Of a DNA stretch of 8,536 nt, positions 6,801 to 8,536 are shown in pieces. Position numbers and translations under genes: made by a program. Under the pieces are notes generated by a model that did not search any database, was not told where the DNA came from, and saw only the letters and a program-made list of their open reading frames with translations. Position 1 is the first letter of the stretch. Every line of letters starts with the position of its first letter. Source of the stretch: DALYDP01 sp964541635 (GTDB lineage Bacteria; Patescibacteriota; Gracilibacteria; Peribacterales; Peribacteraceae); assembly GCA_964541635.1 (NCBI GenBank), contig CAZIQM010000047.1, positions 1-8,536 of the forward strand. The letters run 5' to 3'.

Positions 6801-8117
6801 GTCTTCGAGAAGCGTCGCGCCCCATTGCTTATGGTTCGCGAAGGCTTCCGTGAGGACTTCTTTTGGCTTCGAGACGGGGAAAGTGCCGCTCACCCATTCT
6901 TCGGTGTTCGCGGGATCGAGCGGCGCGTCGGCGAAGACGGCCGCGATGCGCTCGCGCGTGACCAAGGGGTCGTTCGTGAGGTGGGTGGCCAGCGCTTTCG
7001 AATGCGGTGCCATGTCGAAGTCCGATTTCCTGCAGAGGAAGACGTGCTTCCCCGATTCCAACGCAGTCACGATGCCGCCCGAGGCGAAAAAATCCCGGGG
7101 CACGTCGCGCAAGACGTCGGGGATGTTCATCGGATCGATGGTCGTGCGCTTCGGGATGCGCGCCATGCGGCGTTCGGCGAGCTTGTCGTGCAAGGACGCG
7201 ACCTGTTGGTTGCCGGTGTTTTGCGCCGCGTGCGCGAGAAGTTGATACTGCACCGACACGCGCAGGTACGCCTCCTCCGCGCTGCGAGGAGGGGAGAGCG
7301 TGATGAATTGGTCCAGTTCGCGTTCGAGCGCCGCCCAAACGTGCGGCATGTTGGCCGCTTCGAAAAGTTGCTGTGTGGTGCGGATACCCTGTTTTGCCAA
7401 AGCGGCTGCGGCCACGGGTTTAAAGGGTTCCATCATGTCCTCCTCGCCGAGCAGGGCTGTGATATGGGCATGGTCAAAGGCTTGTTTCATCTGATCTTGT
7501 AGTCCGCCCTTTTTTATCAGCGCAGCATAGTCGATTGCAGACATCGCGCCACCGAGTACTACTTTTTTCCATTCGTTGTTCATGGCCACGTCTTTGATGA
7601 TGGGAATCGGTTCGTAATTCTTGCCCTTTAGATACTTCGTCGTCGCGAGAAGCATTCCGTCCGAGATTACGTCCTTCACGCGACGGAAGTTCGATTCGTC
7701 CGCGAGGACAAAGACCTGGTCGCCTTTCTCCGCGAACTTTTCCGGCATGCCGGCCTGCATGTCTGCCTGAGTGAGCCACATGATGTTGTCCGTTCTCCAC
7801 GGCGCATGGTTTTTGGCGTCGTCATCCGTCCGTGCGGCGAGCCGCGCGTTGCGTTCGGCGATCATCGTTTCCATAAACAGCGCCCACTCGTGCGTGTGCT
7901 GCTCATTGATCTTGTCCGGCAATGACTCCAGTTCCGCTTGTCGTTCTTTTTCCTGTTCGGCCGCAACCCGCTGTCGCTTGTTTGTGAGGATTTCTTGGAT
8001 CCACTTCTTGTACGTTTTTTGTTCGCGATGCAGCCTGCCTTTGACCTCGTCCAATTGCCGCAGCTCGTTTTCGAGCTGATCCAGTTTCATCGACTCGAAA
8101 TGCTGCCGCTTCTTCAT
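3831..8117 (-). CDS. Giant repeat protein of unknown function (1428 residues)
   Basis: I do not recognise this protein. It has no signal peptide, no clear membrane segment, and no Walker, helicase, nuclease or protease motif that I can see, so it is probably a soluble cytoplasmic structural or binding protein. Residues about 8-95 are highly charged and heptad-like, a likely coiled coil. Residues about 109-805 are two related units offset by 366-374 residues. Matching pairs include SAEEAYLR/SPEEAYVR, PKRTTIDPMNIP/PQRVTIDPANVP, HVFLCRKSDF/YVFLMKRDAF, TRERIAAVFAD/TRERLAALLPD and EEWVSG/TEWESG. A shorter third unit (about 834-1085) ends with DAWVSG, and a partial fourth follows (about 1140-1235). 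A Gly/Pro/Glu-rich linker lies near 1095-1120. The last ~170 residues are mostly helical, with a polar GNGNHASGPEE end. The frame is open throughout and the start is the only ATG that fits. It has the strongest promoter here, and its 5' third is relatively AT-rich. Confidence 0.93.
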   Translation of the reverse strand: MKKRQHFESMKLDQLENELRQLDEVKGRLHREQKTYKKWIQEILTNKRQRVAAEQEKERQAELESLPDKINEQHTHEWALFMETMIAERNARLAARTDDDAKNHAPWRTDNIMWLTQADMQAGMPEKFAEKGDQVFVLADESNFRRVKDVISDGMLLATTKYLKGKNYEPIPIIKDVAMNNEWKKVVLGGAMSAIDYAALIKKGGLQDQMKQAFDHAHITALLGEEDMMEPFKPVAAAALAKQGIRTTQQLFEAANMPHVWAALERELDQFITLSPPRSAEEAYLRVSVQYQLLAHAAQNTGNQQVASLHDKLAERRMARIPKRTTIDPMNIPDVLRDVPRDFFASGGIVTALESGKHVFLCRKSDFDMAPHSKALATHLTNDPLVTRERIAAVFADAPLDPANTEEWVSGTFPVSKPKEVLTEAFANHKQWGATLLEDLAGDSSNLPEAKQVTIDALVILAANANWIDFEKGTRWASSQTAAVFLPNTKAFPVYSASPATFAKNISDFKPRDKRNAELGGYSLMHLTIGQDVKLQPILLERTPFSKFWSGAQFARTMMDSTFSSKHLKMGQLSPDHDHHRQHVANKGVSALLAMKYGFDMERWAQEACARIDLRQKSDLLKLMANDEVWRLLENSFDSNGSFAPPASPEEAYVRTSFLVSSLHDALSDSRIDAPSQALLHATERASSKRLGRVPQRVTIDPANVPPELAHLDPAVFSTPGLIVAKEADSYVFLMKRDAFHATPDTRLLAAGLTDHSLTTRERLAALLPDEPHDETAATEWESGYVPTPENIALNGLHREFDAEFSRMETKALALDFTPEEAAVFAQITASIRSLQWHDGKREVMDTAKIGVRFETKEQQGDAYLGTGPQRELLLRRDARHPAWLMRDVIDLLPVDGKSQDAVWKISAGLINKLYPVQVIPAYEAGSKHTEFIQKVVGATRAVTREYPRGTEEAGRRIAYSSHSWESANAMKQLFVDMKPTAIADQEHAWLREHLEMLDPTLLAPNPNLTYTLQWGASKAQFVCRKENVPAQFMNYLDTDVDETLDLVVNLGLQDEHALENDAWVSGTLPSIEELERELFAQDFVPEKFFPNNKEPLSPVPEGEIAAGVGAEGSGNEPKPIPRLKALRNTLLKNRWKAHFTVDDRTATPSVAQYAAAEPGHYVLVSLPEAKLQVLISDDHSKGTFIIRNLIDPAEFTRISIDEFLAGYGATRVKWDSPEQFRKGLETEIGEQIRDPITIYPVASSYPTPLDSYPNIEAQKALLRDFGLAAAQAGKASIDDLTVADFSRIKSGLVRWSFGGVAGGAAYLDRVASEFGLDANVLNDRNAHELRQLDAKAAQQPQWSKDGELYQRELARLQEITNDPVEQYEYRERILRTILWDLSETYRATRTSMYAEKAKHGRWHSVTVRKSRNGNGNHASGPEEQTVQ
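4413..4700 (-). repeat. Giant protein partial fourth unit (residues ~1140-1235)
   Basis: GHYVLVSLPEAKLQVL (1160-1175) resembles the opening strand of the other units, and VKWDSPEQFRKGLETEI (1213-1229) resembles the W-SG element plus its following helix. Trp1215 lies 283 residues after the equivalent position in unit 3 (Phe932). The match is weak and by eye only. Confidence 0.3.
4863..5618 (-). repeat. Giant protein repeat unit 3, shortened (residues ~834-1085)
   Basis: Shorter copy. It keeps a strand with RELLLRRD (871-878), VQVIPAY then EFIQKVVGAT (917-940), EMLDPTLL (996-1003, like HLDPAVF in unit 2), AQFVCRKENV (1020-1029) and DAWVSGTLP (1062-1070). About 90 residues, the helical middle with the EEAY segment, are missing: the W-SG tryptophans of units 2 and 3 are 283 apart instead of 373. 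Confidence 0.55.
5703..6722 (-). repeat. Giant protein repeat unit 2 (residues ~466-805)
   Basis: Protein-level repeat of unit 1, with the same elements in the same order: TAAVFLPNTKAF (481-492), LQPILL near 535-540, KFWSGAQF (547-554), VSALL to VWRLLE (589-634), SPEEAYVR (648-655), RVTIDPANVP (697-706), YVFLMKRDAF (731-740), TRERLAALLPD (760-770), TEWESGYVP (779-787). The copies are diverged at DNA level, so the duplication is old. Confidence 0.75.
6798..7793 (-). repeat. Giant protein repeat unit 1 (residues ~109-440)
   Basis: Protein-level repeat. Order of elements: beta-like QVFVLADESNF (134-144), IPII near 171-174, NEWKKVVLGG (181-190), helical ITALL to VWAALE (219-265), SAEEAYLR (279-286), RTTIDPMNIP (324-333), KHVFLCRKSDF (357-367), TRERIAAVFAD (387-397), EEWVSGTFP (406-414). 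Unit 2 repeats this order. Confidence 0.75.
7833..8096 (-). other. Predicted N-terminal coiled coil of the giant protein
   Basis: Residues about 8-95 are rich in Glu, Lys, Gln and Arg, with Leu, Ile or Val at intervals of 3-4 (for example MKLDQLENELRQLDEVKGRL). This suggests an oligomerising helix before the repeat body. It was judged by eye; a coiled-coil predictor would be decisive. Confidence 0.6.
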
Positions 8118-8126
8118 AGCGGCATA

Positions 8127-8154
8127 ATTTTACGGATTATTGACAAATAGTCAA
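8127..8154 (-). promoter_or_regulatory. Sigma-70-type promoter of the giant gene
   Basis: On the minus strand: TTGACT (8154-8149), a 16-bp spacer, then TAAAAT (8132-8127). Each hexamer differs from consensus by one base. The predicted start, about 7 nt downstream, leaves a leader of about 3 nt before the ATG at 8117 and no room for a Shine-Dalgarno sequence. It sits in a 45-bp AT-rich gap in otherwise GC-rich DNA. Confidence 0.65.
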
Positions 8155-8156
8155 TA
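8138..8156. promoter_or_regulatory. Perfect 19-bp palindrome over the -35 element: candidate operator
   Basis: TATTGAC-AAATA-GTCAATA has 7-bp perfect inverted arms around a 5-bp centre. It contains the -35 hexamer of the giant-gene promoter and part of its spacer, where a bound dimeric repressor would block polymerase. Size and symmetry fit sites of winged-helix or TetR-like dimers; the regulator is unknown and not in the window. The arms are AT-rich and no U-tract follows, so it is a poor terminator for ndk. Confidence 0.5.
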
Positions 8157-8162
8157 TATTCC

Positions 8163-8536
8163 TTAATAGGCAATAACCTCTTCCGGCTTGAAGAACCGCG
8201 TGATCTCGGCCTCGGCCGCCTCGGGGGAATCCGACGCGTGGGCGACGTTGATCATCTTGCTGTTCTCCGCCTTGGAGCCGAGCTCGGCGCGGATCGTGCC
8301 GGGGGCGGCGAGCTTGCTGTCCGTCACGCCGAGCATGTCGCGGATCTTCGCGATGACATCGGCGCCTTCGAGGACGAGGGCGATCACCGGGGCGGAGCGC
8401 ATGAACGATTCCACTTCCGGGTAGAACGGCTTGTCGGCGATGTGCGCGTAGTGCTCGCGGAGGACTTCCGGCGAGAGGTGCACCATCTTGCAGCCGCGGA
8501 TCGTGAACCCCGCTTCTTCGAAGCGCGCGATCACTT
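8163..8536 (-). CDS. ndk: Nucleoside diphosphate kinase, 5' end outside the window
   Basis: About 124 residues of a protein usually near 140; roughly 16-20 N-terminal residues, including the nucleotide-binding lysine region, lie beyond the right edge. The GTG at 8534 is most likely an internal valine (x-V-I-A-R-F-E), not the start. The enzyme moves the gamma phosphate from ATP to other NDPs through a phosphohistidine. The visible sequence keeps KMVHLS, EHYAHIADKPFYP, SAPVIALVLEG, AAPGTIR and the active-site stretch NVAHASDSPEAAEAEI, with the phosphorylated His being the one in VAHASDS. Two oddities: the segment between GTIRAELG and that histidine has a few extra residues, and the Arg usually just before N-x-x-H is Ile. 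It lies upstream of the giant gene on the same strand, but that gene has its own promoter. Confidence 0.95.
   Translation of the reverse strand, partial: VIARFEEAGFTIRGCKMVHLSPEVLREHYAHIADKPFYPEVESFMRSAPVIALVLEGADVIAKIRDMLGVTDSKLAAPGTIRAELGSKAENSKMINVAHASDSPEAAEAEITRFFKPEEVIAY

Noticed and set aside
3768..7502. Large plus-strand frames (3768-5147, 5331-6134, 6300-7502) opposite the giant gene
   Set aside because: The minus-strand frame is open for 1428 codons, has coherent internal repeats and a good promoter. The plus-strand frames are fragmented, compositionally biased and lack repeat structure.
8114..8125. Three-codon leader ORF (ATG CCG CTA TGA) overlapping the giant gene's start
   Set aside because: Its ATG lies upstream of the predicted transcription start, so it would not be in the transcript. 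An ATG this close upstream is easily chance.
8138..8156. The 19-bp palindrome as an intrinsic terminator of ndk
   Set aside because: The stem is AT-rich and no T-tract follows on the minus strand. Its overlap with a near-consensus -35 makes an operator more likely.
8532..8534. GTG at 8534 as the ndk start codon
   Set aside because: Family members have about 16-20 further residues before this point, and V-I-A-R-F-E is the usual internal sequence, so the true start lies outside the window.

Overview
The window is GC-rich, close to fully coding bacterial DNA: six protein genes, no RNA genes, no mobile elements and no CRISPR. TGA and TAA both act as stops, so the code is standard. The gene set is a VanW-family exported protein, a compact RNase HI, a CtpA-type S41 peptidase, a DUF1858+IscA-like protein, a very large unrecognised protein and a nucleoside diphosphate kinase. 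Together with the tight packing and the lack of Shine-Dalgarno sites, this would fit a relatively GC-rich Patescibacteria/CPR genome. That is an inference; the window alone does not prove the lineage.

Layout from left to right. (1) A minus-strand cluster, read S41 peptidase (1998-3230) -> RNase HI (1326-1973) -> VanW protein (27-1304), with gaps of 24 and 21 bp. The first and last products act at the membrane or cell envelope. Each gap holds a -10-like hexamer about 7 nt before the next start codon. (2) Head-to-head with the peptidase and only 19 bp away, a plus-strand gene (3250-3837) encodes a DUF1858 domain joined to an IscA/HesB-like domain with a cysteine-rich tail. (3) Tail-to-tail with it, overlapping by 7 bp, is a 1428-residue minus-strand gene (3831-8117). 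Its protein has an N-terminal coiled coil and then at least two clear ~372-residue repeats plus shorter degenerate copies. It matches no family I know and is the most novel object here. (4) A 45-bp AT-rich gap (8118-8162) carries the best promoter in the window (TTGACT-N16-TAAAAT) with a perfect 19-bp palindrome over its -35 element. (5) The right edge holds most of an ndk gene, cut off at its 5' end.

Two themes cross the genes. None of the five visible start codons has a convincing Shine-Dalgarno sequence, and several have a -10-like hexamer placed so that transcription would begin at or next to the start codon, as in leaderless mRNAs. Base composition also shifts: the 5' third of the giant gene is clearly richer in A+T than its 3' part and than the neighbouring genes.
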